In this document: positions 1 to 12,720 of the stretch, in pieces
How the letters are laid out: each line of letters starts with the position of its first letter
Position numbering within the stretch: the stretch's first letter is position 1
From: Didymodactylos carnosus
Taxonomy: Eukaryota > Rotifera > Eurotatoria > Philodinida > Philodinidae
NCBI GenBank assembly: GCA_905250885.1
Contig: CAJNOQ010000155.1
Span: forward strand, 1 to 64,000
Direction of reading: 5' to 3'
DNA length: 64,000 nucleotides
Program-made: the position numbers and the translations under genes
Notes under the pieces: model-generated
The model's input: the letters and a program-made list of their open reading frames with translations, nothing else
Told to the model about the DNA's origin: nothing
The model's database searches: none

Positions 1-2961
1 TGATATTCAAACAAAAAGGTACTGAATAGTGTAAAGTCGTGCTACTATGCATGGTTTATTTGATTTTAGTGATTTCATTATAATCATGATAAGATTGTCG
101 TAATCTCTGTCGACTAGTTAATAAAAGAAAACGATGCAGAATGAGCCTTTGTGGGTTTTATGTTTCAGATGGAACGTTTTCATAGGTTGATCGAGGTGCG
201 ATACAACCTTGGAGGTTCTATCAAGGTGATTGATTCATTTTGAGTGAAAATGGTTTCATATTTGAGAAAAAAAAGATCCGTATATTTAAAATGGTTCTAT
301 AAGAAAGAAGACTGCAGATGTATATATTAGTACAGCAGATAGCATCGAGCTATTAGCTCGCGAGGAGTAAATATCAAATTAAAAATTTAAAATCGTCTCG
401 AGCTGAACGTCTTCAATTTGTGATTTTGTTTCGGTCGTGAGATCGACTGGTTTTGTGAACAACACTCTACACTTCAAAGGTATCGTATGTGTTGTTTATA
501 AAAAGAAAATTTTAATGCCATCTTAAACTCCAGATGGTTTCACTGCATATTATTCGCCTTGGTGAGAAACTAGAGAAAACTGAAGAGGGTGAACTTATAA
601 TTGATGTGTTTGCTGTCCTGACTATTACTGAACTTTCTTTCTGTGCTTTGTTTTTTAGTAACTGAGTTAATTGCTTATATACATTTGATGACAAGAAAAA
701 GTTCTGGTCTTGGATGTATTGTCTTAGCGATAGCTGTTGATTCTTGATGAGATTAGGAATAAGTTTCACCATTTGCAGAATATACAATTCTGCATTTATT
801 TCATATGTCAATTGATTAAAACGACCATTACGAAGGTAAACTAATGAGGATTTTCTGATTTTGTCTGACGAGGACTTGTCGATCGTAAGTTCTTAGTAAT
901 TCGTACGGTACATGAAACCATGAGCTTAGTTCATCATTCTTTACCAAAGAAACAACAGGTATCTTATTCTGACGCGTTTATCATTTTATCAAAAATTCAA
1001 CTGTTCCCTGGCTCTTGTGTAAAATATTATTTGTCATTTGTTTCCAACGTCATACATAAACCTTACCTGTTGTAACTAACTGACGGCTTAACGTTTACAC
1101 CTTGTTAAATGTACTGTATATATTTATAAATGCTTAATACTGGACCTTATTTCGCAGACGAAACATATTTTCCGGAGAAATATGAGGGTTTCGTACCGAA
1201 CCCTTACTGGGCAAAACGTTTTTGAGGGATCGGCGTGAGACCCAAGGAAAGGACCCTTAAAAGGTTCTGTCTGTGTTTCAAATTTGTTTCGTATATTATA
1301 CACTTCGCACATTGATGTGATAGTCAAACAAAAAATCTCTCATTGACATGTGAGATTTTCGTTATAAAAGACTTAACTTCAGTTAAAAACTATATAAAAG
1401 CGAAATAAACAATTATTTGATTGTAGCAAAAAAGATGCCATATAAAAATGCCACTTGAATCGGCTGTAGACACATTACACAGTACATATTGGATATTGTC
1501 CCATCAATAATACATTTGTCAAAATAATTTGTGATTAAATGTATCATGAAAGGTGTCAGTATGTACATGATAGGTATCAATAACCTTGAATGAAAGAATG
1601 CAGGATTTCATCTCCGATTTCGGTGAAACCCGTCGAGTATCTAGTCATGTTGAAAGGCAAACAAGGGTATAGTTCTAAGTGTAACTATTGTTCCCGCATT
1701 ATACACATAAAATTGAAAATAATTTCGCTGTTCTTTTCTAGGTTTTCCTTCTTTAGATAACCCATGGCGCGAAAGTCGTAGCATAAAATGTCCGTTCATT
1801 TTCCGATCACTTGAAAACAAGTGGTGAGAGTCAGAAGCAGTTAGTAATAATCAGAATTTTGTGCTCTTTCTGAATATATCTTCCGAATTTTTTTTTGACT
1901 TAGAGTTATCACAGAACAAATGTTTGACAGGGTCGAAAATGAAGCTTGGACCGAAAGTCTTTGAACAAAATGTTTGTTCATCTGTCAGTCGCTTAAACGT
2001 CACTATTGATTATCAAAAGTAGTTCGCTAGAGCCAGAATTTTGTACTGTTTCCGAATATGTGCTCAGAATATTTCTTGGACTAAAAAGTGGTTAGCTATG
2101 AATAAATGCTAGAAAGCAACGAAAATGACGTTAGGAGGAAGAAATTTAACGTTTTCGGCTCTATTCCCAGCTTGTCTAGATTGTATTTCGGAGCAGCTTT
2201 ACCCAGTATTTTGTAGAGCATTCAACTATCTACAAAATCATGTATTACAATAGGCTTGAACTCAAAAGAATCAAAGGTTATAGACTTTTTTCTTACAACT
2301 ACTTTCAATGTAAAATTATATATGGTCAAAAAAACAACTTTTTGAAATTTGTCTTTTAGAATGCAACAGATTTTGTGCCTTTGTTTTGAGATATAAAAAG
2401 AAAAGTAGATAGGACATTTTGAAGAGCAAAACTCGGCTCTACAAAACTGGCACCTGAAAACATCTTTCATATTTGAGATTGAGTAGGTTTTAGTCAAAAT
2501 ACAAAAATTGAATGTCGAATGAATTAAGGCGGATACCTCACAATGTATGCCACAGAACTAAAGATAGAGATTAATAGTTAAATCAGTTGTACAGGTTTTT
2601 CTAAGCAAAATTTCTATCCACTTCTGAGTTGTTTAAAAATGAGTGACGGAAAATGTAAATATTCATTTGATGAATTTTTAGTTCTTATTTATTGTATGGA
2701 TTGCTTATTATTGTCAAAAAACTAATAATAATGGGCACCTATGTCTGAATCTTTTTTCTTCTACAACTTGATTTGTTCATACTTGTTCTTTTAAAAAAGT
2801 TTCTTGATATTACTTGATTTACAGTATATCCGAATTTGATTATTTTTCCTAAAATAAATTATTCTTGAATATTTTTTTTTACACATATTTACTGAATAAA
2901 AATAGAAAAGCATTTTTATTTACAATAATTTAAAAACAAATAATTTTCTTCCTTAAATAAT
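1..2961. other. Intergenic stretch without a recognised gene
   Basis: Only short open frames occur here, none with recognisable similarity or splice signals that would extend them. The stretch is AT-rich with homopolymer runs. One structured part is a diverged tandem duplication at about 1770-2140, listed separately. Around 1185-1260 a slightly GC-richer patch contains a small hairpin (gggtttcg / ccgaaccc). I see no RNA gene. Confidence 0.6.
1770..2140. repeat. Diverged tandem duplication, unit about 182 bp, two copies
   Basis: The second unit begins at about 1952. Both units start with cgaaagtc and share, in the same order, blocks such as cagaattttgt, then ctg.atat, then tcttgga or tttgact, then a gaaaatgac or gaaaatgaa end. 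Identity looks like roughly 60-65% by eye, so the duplication is old. No reading frame spans it and no known element is recognised. Confidence 0.5.
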
Positions 2962-3213
2962 TTAGACTAATCCAAATCGGATTTCATGTTTTTTCTTAGT
3001 ATCACTTTTTATCTCATTTTTTACCTCTTTTCTACCCTCTAGTGCACGATTATCTAACCATATGTCATCGTCGTCTTCATCATCCTCTGAACTAGATGAA
3101 CTACTTGAACTAGAGCTGCTACTTGGCGAACTTTCCTCTTTATTATCATCATCATCATCGTCGTCGTCGCTAGCGTTATCTGACTCTTTTTCATCGTTAT
3201 TTTTCGTCTGCTT

Positions 3214-3245
<32 letters not shown>

Positions 3246-3579
3246 TATCATCTGGTTTACGTTTCTGAATTTTTGTGATATTTTCTGATCGCATGTATGA
3301 ACCTAATACATAGCGTCTTTGTTTTTGTTGCGATGAAATAATGGTTCTGTACATCGGTGTATCATCATCATTCTTATTATCATTCCGCACTTCTGTTCCA
3401 GATAATTTATAGATTAAGTGATTTAACGATGACGTATTATTTTGATTAGAATGCGGTTGTTGATGATCAATTGAAGGTGTTGCATTTGTGTCTTTTGTTT
3501 GGATATCATCTAAATCATATAATTTTAAATGTTTCATCGAATCTCGTCGAGGCAAATGAACTGATGTTAAATTCGACAT
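2962..3579 (-). CDS. Unknown acidic, serine-rich protein (205 aa)
   Basis: I do not recognise this protein. It is an uninterrupted frame of 205 codons in AT-rich DNA, which supports a real gene. The N-terminal 90 residues are mixed and polar, with DLDDIQ near residue 25. Residues about 100-175 are low complexity: two Asp runs (about 9 and 8 residues) and a run of 12 Ser within an Asp/Glu/Ser block. The end is basic and then closes with IRFGLV. It is probably disordered and possibly nuclear, which is inference from composition alone. The start codon lies 3 nt after a pyrimidine-rich stretch ending in AG (minus strand, 3583-3595), so an upstream exon or 5' UTR intron is possible. The repeats are encoded by TCA/TCG triplet runs that could slip. 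Confidence 0.65.
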
Positions 3580-4840
3580 AGACTAAAAATAAAGGCAAAG
3601 AACTATGCCATTATTTTCATTTCAATATTTATCTAACATAGCTAAGTACTATAGTTTAGAAACTTTCAATGGAAAGATTGTTTAAATAAGAAATAGTTTA
3701 AGAAAATGCTTTTCTAGCCAAATACCATATTTTAATTGTTACTCGAATAATTTTCTGATCCGCTGAAGATCGGAGCATCTGTGCCTTTTCGAATTCATTG
3801 TAACGCAAATTAATGAAAGAGAGTAGTCTCAGTAGCTCTTTTGTCTTTAAAAGTATGCAATATATGAATTGAAAAGAAGTATTTTATAACTTTTTTTCAA
3901 AATTCTTAAGTAACTTAGATCGGTCGTATCAGTAACGTTTCTAATGCTCGTCAGTCATGGGCAAAAAGAACGTTATTAACATCGCTCTTCTCGAAGCTCT
4001 TTGATGATTTGTTAAAAAATGGGTACCGTTTCCAGAGAATTTTCTGTAACTGTCAAAATTTATCTCTTTAATAGTAACATTATATCACTAATCGCGCTTA
4101 ACAGCGTAGTCTAACTGTACTGTTACATGATAGTGGGATCTTTCACATTTTTCTCATAATTTAGTTAACAGGTTTATAAGTTTTGTAAACAAGAATATTT
4201 ATAATTACTTTTCTTTTGTAGTTTTTGCAGGATGAGACCGTCTTGTGCAAAACAATAATGCCAAAATATCTATCGACAATAATGTTTACCCTATAATGTA
4301 GAAATAGGAACTACTGATATACTATTCGAATACAATTAACCTGATTCTTTTAAGTAGAGGAATAAAAACTAGATGAAAAAGAAAAAAGAAAAAAGAACGC
4401 GAAAGAGAGAGAGATGTAAGGCATTATTGGACATATTATATTATTCCTTTTTTGTTTGTTGCATGTGCATGGGGTGATCGCCCTCTATATACCTAATGTA
4501 TGTAAATAATTTTTTCTGCTCAGAAACACAAAAACCTATTATTGACACTGTCAATATTGATCCAATGCAACAAATATTGTCATCATTATTGAAACATCAA
4601 ACTAACATAAAAACTAAATATATCTCCCATAAGCACACGTCTTTTATTGTCAGTTGAATTAAAAACAACTGTTTTTGTGTCATATTAATTTACTTAAAAT
4701 ACATCACTCGGAAAAATTTTGTTTGGTTAGAAAAATACAATAATGATTTAGGTGGGGTGGCTCTTTTAGAAAAACTAACTCAAATCATAGATAGCCGCAA
4801 TACTTTGAACTAAAACTAGTAGAAATAAAAAGAGAGATGA

Positions 4841-5240
4841 AATCCTCCTGGATAAAATTCTACACACTTTCTATCTATTTTCTACTATACTGTAAAAAAG
4901 AAATCGTAGATTAAAAAAACTAAAAATTCTTTTTCGTTTTTTAATCTACGATTTTCTTTTAGAGTGTAGGATCCTACAGGAGAAAGTGGACATGAAGTGC
5001 GTAAGATTTTATCTAGGCTTCAGTCATTGCGTTTTCTTATTACACTCCTATTCAGAGCCTAACAGAATCCTAATAAATCCTACAACTTTCAGGTATTCCG
5101 GATTTCATGAGGATTCTATAGGATTTTATTGAGATCTTACCTAAAGTAAACTAAATTCAGAAAGGATTCTGATAGAAATTCTCTAAGTTCCTATCAAGAA
5201 ATGTATAGGTTTCTTACTAGGATATCTTTGAAGATTATGA
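4841..5240. repeat. Composite repeat, copy 1, rich in TAGGAT/ATCCTA motifs
   Basis: This repeat resembles a second copy at about 22332-23655. Shared blocks in order are: aatcct..., then ctatctattttctacta, then (after an inserted element) ggatcctacagg, then a block with aggt.tt.c.gatttcat.aggattct..aggatttt, then acta ggata near the end. It contains many copies of the half-palindrome aggat/atcct. No coding capacity is seen and the family is unknown. The small MITE at 4888-4968 is inserted in it. Confidence 0.5.
4888..4968. mobile_element. Small palindromic MITE (about 80 bp)
   Basis: Near-perfect terminal inverted repeats of about 32 bp (aaatcgtagattaaaaaac against gttttttaatctacgattt) surround a spacer of about 15 nt. 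The ends are TACTGT and GAGTGTA, which fits insertion at a TA dinucleotide as in Tc1/mariner-type MITEs. It has no coding capacity and folds into one hairpin. The exact boundary is uncertain by 1-2 nt. Confidence 0.6.
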
Positions 5241-8200
5241 ACTGCAGGAAAGATATCGAACTAGTCGAAACTGATAAGTCTAACTTTTCATCATCCTATA
5301 TTAGTAGTGGTAGTCACAAGGTATGATATTATTCCTTCTTTTACTTCGATCAATGAGTGTAGTCAAAATCTCAACATTTTCTCTTTTTATGAAAGTGTTT
5401 CAGCCAGATGATTATTTTTGACTTTTTGCTATTATATTATGCTGTTTATTCGAAACTACTAATTTTAGTAGAGAGAAACATTAAAAATGCAAATTTCTCT
5501 AAAATTCCCTTGCGACAGATTTATGAATTTTTTTTTCTTCTGAAAAAAAAAAACCATTGCCGCAAGATTCAGAATGAAGAATAACCTTTGACTGATGTAG
5601 TTTTACAGTAGTGACCAAAAATTTCATCTCACTTTTTGTTTTGCTTATTATATGAAAAATAAATTATATTAATTTCATATAATTATATATGTATACATAC
5701 GACAAAGGTATAAAATACATGTACTCAGTGTTTAATTGCATCATATAAAAGCAATACGATGAAGGAAAGTTTTCTCTTCTTTTTTTTTTAAAGAACTTTT
5801 GTACATGAATATGATATTTTTATGTTAAATATTGATGTTAACTTAGTTTATGGCAATCATGAATAGACATTGATTCTATGCACAACTCCATAGAGACAAT
5901 AATAATTATAAATTTTTTATTTTGATATTACATAAAATAAATCGATCATTATATTTTTAATAAGTTACTCACTGACAACGGTGCACGTTGTTGAACAACG
6001 TTGAACAATAAGAAGTAAAAATAATCGTGAAGTGCAGCTACCTAACCCAATTTTTAACTCGCTAAGACCAGCTTAAGTGGGTTGAAGCTAACTGATGTGT
6101 TTGATTTGGGCACTAATCACTTAATTAAGCGTTCACTCGATCATCCGTTTGGCGGTAGCACTTGAGCACTTGCTCGGCGCAGCTACCTATTTGATTCCAA
6201 AAAATCTACTCTTAAGCGGATGCTTGAGTTATTTTATAAGCTAGATTTCCTTGTTTACTCTTTTTTGTCTGGATTTGTTTTTAAACTCAGAGAAAGAACG
6301 AGTTATCGAAAGGACTAATTTGTTGTTTTCCAACTTTGGCTGATGTTATTTGTACATTTACTATCGCTATATGTCTTCTATTGTGAAATGCATCTAAGAT
6401 TTTCAAAGATCAGAACATTATCGTAGGTCAGCATCACTTTCCTATCAAAAGTCATTCAAAAATAGAACATACCGCTGGATTTTTCTGAAATGGATAGTAG
6501 CAGTTTAGTAAAAAAAAACATGACAATAAGAAGTACAAAAGATATTTGGCTAATAATTAGATTCTTCATTTATGAGAAAGTAAACGGACTAAAATAATGC
6601 AATTTATTATTCAGGTAGTTTAACGCTTTTTGCTTTGAACTATAAAACAATGAATTTGATAAAATTTTAATTAGTGTATAGTTTATTCTAGAGTACTATT
6701 GCATGAAGCAAAAACGTTTCTTCGTTAAAAAAATATTCTAAAAATATTTTTTTCACAACGAGTGATCCAGAAAGAGTTGTCATTTATTTTCTCAAGATCA
6801 TCTAGAAATTTTCTACTTACATTTCTATTGAGACGAGTAAATGTTTTACTCTTTACATTTAATTCCAACGACATTAGTTTCTTTGATATACACGAAATGT
6901 TTCAATAATATTTTAGATCTTCATAAATCATTACGAATTGATACTAATTTTAATTTTAGTAACATCTTTAAACATACTCTTTACAGTGTTATAAACTTTT
7001 TAATTCGTCATTATATTAAAAAACATGCATTTTACACATCTCAAATTACAGTGATTTTATGTATCATGCGAAAATTTTTTTGTTTAGTTCTAATAATTTT
7101 TACACATTTTATTAAATAGTTACATGCATGTGTATTTTAATATATTATCCATACCCTTTTCCTTGTGAACGTTTACGTAATTTATCTTGATTAACAATTT
7201 CATTTTTCAACACAATTTTATCACGAAAGTATATAATATTGAAGAAAAAAAGAAAAAAAAAATTTTCTACATCAGGGAACACATTTCTAGAAAGATTATA
7301 TGAAGGTTGCTAGTTAAATTTATATATATTTTTTTTTGTTTCTATTTTTATCCTATTCCTTGTATTATCAAACGTATGATCAATAATAAATGTTTTTTAT
7401 GATTTTTTCTCGTTACTTGTCTTTATATGTTTCTATACGATACTGTGTAACAGTTGAGTACAATTTTATTTGATACAACCGATAGAATCTCTGATCTGAT
7501 GCGTGATATTTTTCAAGATTCTTTTATATTCGATGCACTGTTTTTAATGAAAATTTAGATACAAATCTTTTGAATTGTGTATTGTATAGATCTCCTGTTC
7601 ATATTTTATGAATAGTATGATTTTCAATACAAAACGATTTCGTGACTTTGAAGAAAATATATTTACATATCACCTAACTTTAACCGTTTTTAATATTATT
7701 TAAAATCATTTAAGAAATGATTTTTTTCTACGCTGAAACCAATTTTTTTCAATAATAAGAGTCTTTCGAAGTTTCTTGTGAAAATTGTCACATGTTATAT
7801 AGTAGCGTGTAGAGATTGTCATAGATCAAGCCGCCATCTGAACGTCCATATATGAGCAGTTCTAATTTTCTGTTTTTTTCCAGCTTTTTAAACAGTGTCG
7901 ATTAAAAGACAACATTTATTGAATATCTACGCGCCGCCTCACCGAAACCTAAATAAATTTTCAAGCTTTTTTCTACGAACTAAGAATACGTGATACGAGA
8001 CGATATCTGATAAAGTGCTTTGTTGAAGTCGATTTATTTTCTATTTTGAAAGCAAAAAAATATTATAGTACACATGGAGAAAAAACACAAAATTGGACGA
8101 AAACGACGGTTAAATATATATTGGTATTAAAAAAAAAATTATGTTGAATAGTGTAACAGAAATCTGAGAGCTAAACAGACGAGAAGAAAGATAATCTTAA

Positions 8201-8818
8201 TGATTAATGATAAGATTTTTTAAATAAAATATATAATTGTAGTAATTCATATCTTCCAGTACATATCATTTTATGTAAATGCATACTTTTTCGTTTTTTT
8301 TTAAAATTTTCGAAGATTTATGAAAGAATCTTCTGCAAAAGTATAAAAACTCAACAGATTAAGAGATGAAAATATCAAGCTATCATCAAATAATTTTAAT
8401 GTTAAAATTAATGATCTAATCTTATCAATATTGAAATTGTAGCAAAAATAGTAGAAAACATACAGTAAAAATTGAACATATAAAGTTAAAGCAATTTTAG
8501 TTTTTATAATAGTTGTATAAACATCCTTTTTTATGAAATAGCACCCATAAATTAAATTTGATAATACTTGTACAAACGGAGGCAAAACAAATGTTGAACA
8601 TCCAGTATAAGTATCACCGGTAAGTTTAATCTAAATAATTGTTCTATCTTTTGTTGTAGTAGTAGCACACAAAAACATATAGACAATAAGATATTGACGA
8701 TATAGATCTCGTAATCGACATTTACGATTGGAAAATCTATAAAAATTTTTATACATTTAATTGATGACTATGACTCGACTAATATCTATTAGAAGATATA
8801 TACCTTTGTTTTATAAAT

Positions 8819-11800
8819 TTAATTTTGATCAGTTGTACTACCACCAGGTTCGTATTGTCGTCGAAAACAATCACCTACAGGAAAAAAATTCCAATCGCGT
8901 TTTTGATATAATTCCCATACATAACTTTCCTAAATAGAAAAAATGTCTTCTTTATGTAATGATAAAACTAGAAAGAAAATAAAAGACTCACTTGTCCAGT
9001 ATGTTCTGTATCCGGTTTATTGAGTAAATGTGTTAAAAAAAACATATAATTAGCAAAATTATGCTCTTTTGTAGTATGAACTTCAAAACCATGTGGTTCT
9101 TTATCAAAATATTCTTGACCAATACCACAAATAAAACATTTCGACTAGAAATAGAAACATCATGTACAAATTTTTTAAATTAAAAATATAATTCGAGCAT
9201 TTATCAATTTGAAGAAAGAGTCTGTAGACTATCGAAAACAATGTTACAAACTTCAAGAGTTGATTTAACCGAGTCCAATTGTTCTCTCAGATCACCGAAT
9301 GCATCGATAATTAAACCTAGATAAATGTATAATTTATAACATGATATCTATTGTCAATGTTTTTACTTTATATACCTTGAATAATTGCCAGTAAAATAAC
9401 AATAATAAAGAAGAAAAATGTTATATCAAATATGATTCTATAAAATTCTAATGGATCACCGTTAGGTGACTCTAATTCATCACCGATGCCACCTAAAGAA
9501 GAAAAATATTTCGTTGAAATGTTTTTGTTGATATTAGAAAACAGTTATACTTACCACCAGCACGAATACCACTATACAAATGAAACTTAAAACACTAGAA
9601 AAAAAGCAAAGAAAAATGACTCTCAAAACAAAATAATTATCATCTCATATTTGAAAAAAAGCATACCGTAAACATATCTTTACAATTTTGTTCTATTTCA
9701 TTATCTTCTTCCTTAGTATAGAATTTTCGAAAAAAATTAAATGCGACTACTGTGTAAAGATAGACGAGTACTGCCATTAGCATGATTGTAAGCATAAGCT
9801 AAAAATGATAAAAATTGAAATTTTTGAAAATTAAACTCATCAGACTACAAGAAATATGTTTATTAACTTGTCTGCCGTTATGTGTAATTGATTTTAATAT
9901 TGTACTCAATGCTTTGATACTAATAGCAACATCGAGTAAATGACCAGCAAATACAAAATAATTATAATTTCCAATAACAGAAAATAAGAAATAGAAAAAT
10001 ACATAAAGAAATGACTAGAAAAATAAAAAAATAAATTAGAAAATAGATAGTTTTTGATTAACAATATGAAATAATAACATACATTATCAGTAAATATGAC
10101 ACCCCATTTCCATAGCTGATATCGCCAATCTATAGCTAATAGTCTATAAAATAAGATGAGATCAATTTGACAGAAATATATTTATCTTATTTAATAATAA
10201 CATACTTTCCCCAAAAGCCACATTCTGATTGTTTCAATATTTCAAATTTATGTGGTGTATCACTTTTTTCCATACCCAAAAATTTACTTAATTCATCATA
10301 ATCAAATTGATCACAATATTTATTTCGAACTTTTTTTTTAACAAATTTATCCCAATATGAATCGGGAAATGATTTTGAACTAATAACTAATTTATGCCAT
10401 TCACGTGATAAATATGATATAATCCATGGATTATCTTCTGCTGCTTCAACAGTTAACCATGCACCTTCAAATTCTAATTTTCTTGCAACCTCTTTTTCAC
10501 GTTTAAATATGACTAACGGAACCTAATAATGAAATAAAATCAATTTAATTAATAATAATTATTTCAAAATATATATATATATATTACTTTTAATTTGTAA
10601 TAACTAATCATCATTAAAAATGCCACACATGAATGTAGAAAGGCACTTGAACGTAACAGATGATTCATATAGTAATTTTTTGGATCAATCATAATCACTT
10701 CATTTTCATCTTCATATTCACGCGTTATTGCTTCATCCGGTAGTGTTTGTACACCGTTTGATGGAGGAACGATTGCCTATGAGAGACAAAATGTTGATTT
10801 AATATCCGTATAGAAGAAAGTGAGTGTCACTAAAATTTTACTTTATAAAATAACATTAGAAAATTAATAATAAATGCTAGAATAAGTGCGATAAACTTTA
10901 GAGTATGATAATTTCTTGCAACAAATGCCTAGAAAATAATTAAAATTATTATAGTAATACTCTTTTTTTTATAAAAATAACCGTTTACTTACCATTATTT
11001 TTTTTGAATAATCTGATTTTGGTGGTGGCTCTGGTTGAAAAATGTCATCTTCTTCTATATTAACAATTTGTTTTTTTTCATATTCCTAAAATGAATATAG
11101 CGTATTTATTCAAAAAGAAACATCATCCGAGTGCAATTGAAATCTACATCAAGTGCTGATTTTGTTTTTTCAATATTTTGTGGTTGCATATGTACTGTTG
11201 TCGTTAATTGCGATCCAGGAATCGTCGCTATTATTGTCTGTTGATCAACCTGCATTTGAGGTGTAACAAGCGATGCTCTGGTATTTCTACCTGAAATGAG
11301 AAAAACTTGAAATTCAAAGATTTTGTATGACTAAAATAAAAATCACGTGTTGATATTGATTTTCTTGTTCTTCGATCAGCAGTATTGATAGATAAAGACA
11401 TATGTTCCTCAAATGCTTGTGCATCCATGTCATTATCAAAATTTAACAAACTCATTCGATCATTAGGAGCTATTGACATTCTGAAAAGAAAAATTCAATA
11501 AATTCAATATTTTAAAAAGAAATAACTATACACAAAGGACACTGATTTCTACTTTGGTTTTAAGGGTGCATCACTACTAAAGCCAATTCCAAATGCGTTT
11601 ATTGGTGTTGTTTCTTCAAAATGGTTGAAACCAAATTGTGCAGCTGAAACAGTCGCTAGAAAACAAAGAAAAACGATTATAAATAGAAATTATTCACACG
11701 TATATAACGTACATATTTGATCTCGACATTTCGTAGATGGTGCTGCTACTTCAATTTTTTCAACAGTTTCTGGTTCACCCGTGAGTAAATTCCATAAGCA

Positions 11801-12720
11801 ATATGTTAACATTCTAAAAGTGGAAATGTTTAGATGTTTTACTCACAAATATACACACATACACATACACATACATAAACATGCATAGCACACCACGTGA
11901 AAAATACATATGCGGGTAGTGAAAACATCACAAACCGTTTCATTAGGTTTTTTGCTACATTTCTATAATAATTTGAACTTTGTGATGATCTAATAGCACG
12001 AGAGTACTGTACTACTTTCAATTTCTCTTTCGGTAGTTTTAAAATGTCTTTTAGTCGATGTCGAGGGGTTATTGTTGATTTGTAGAAAAATAACGAACGT
12101 TTGCGATTATTTATGTTAATTGTACTATTGTAATTATTATTAATATAACTTGTATCAGGTTGATAAATAGCAGCTGATTTACTTTTATAATCATTGTAAT
12201 TATTTGTGTTGATGATATCGATAAATATTATTAACTGTAAACGTTCAATGAAATGTTGAAATGCAAATGCCATATAGTAATAATGACGATTTGGTAGAAG
12301 AAATTTGAGGATGATAAAAACATGCAGACTGAAAGAAAAAAATGATAACACACACATACACACCACATACCATGCCCATTCTCATTTCTATGCTATCTAT
12401 TTTTTTCTTACCTGAGAACATGAATAGTAACCATGAACGAAAACCGCATTAAATTAATTGATAATTTCATTAATGCTCGTCCAATATCTAATAATGTCAT
12501 TTGTTTTAACGTCAAATAACTGGCACGTATTGTTGATGGTTTTAACAAATGAAATAAACTTTTGATGCTCTTCCATGTGAAAGAAAGAGCAATTTTAATT
12601 GGTTCTATTGTCATTGAATGTTGACTCATTAAACCGGTTTCACTCTGCAATCGAACAACCTGTGCTACAGGATTTTGTTCTTCACCACTCAATGAGGCAG
12701 CATGTTCCATCTAATAAAAA
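8819..12720 (-). other. RyR: RyR channel and C-terminal domain
   Basis: The transmembrane part. S1 is [20 protein letters not shown] (about 10.87 kb). The S2-S3 linker includes [18 protein letters not shown] and [15 protein letters not shown]4-S5 includes [19 protein letters not shown], and S5 [20 protein letters not shown]. The selectivity filter is AGGGIGDE, and S6 is [20 protein letters not shown] followed by IIDAFG. The C-terminal exons carry CFICGIG then HGFEVH..EH, matching the C2H2 zinc site. A poorly conserved segment (exon about 11950-12300, Asn/Ser/Tyr-rich) precedes S1. It ends in a hydrophobic stretch ([12 protein letters not shown]) that may be an accessory helix or intron read-through. 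Confidence 0.95.

Larger units (their letters stand above)
3580..8818. other. Intergenic stretch downstream of the ryanodine receptor
   Basis: About 5.2 kb of AT-rich DNA between the 3' ends of the ryanodine receptor gene and the 5' end of the small acidic gene. It should contain the receptor's 3' UTR next to 8818. It holds a composite repeat (4841-5240) with a palindromic MITE, and a somewhat GC-richer patch at about 5985-6240 in which gcagctacct occurs twice, roughly 147 nt apart, along with short palindromes. Open frames at 6841-7119 and 8301-8585 have Phe/Ile/Tyr-rich AT-driven composition and are not supported as genes. Confidence 0.6.

Noticed and set aside
3054-3268. Two overlapping low-complexity frames (Met-rich minus, Ser-rich plus)
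   Set aside because: Both are shadows of the triplet repeats in the acidic/serine-rich gene at 2962-3579.
6841-7119. 92-codon plus frame as a small gene
   Set aside because: Its composition (Phe, Ile, Tyr, Asn) is what AT-rich non-coding DNA gives. There is no domain, splice context or similarity.
8301-8585. 94-codon minus frame as an extra RyR exon or separate gene
   Set aside because: RyR ends with a canonical C-terminus and stop at 8819. This frame is hydrophobic by base composition and probably lies in or beyond the 3' UTR.
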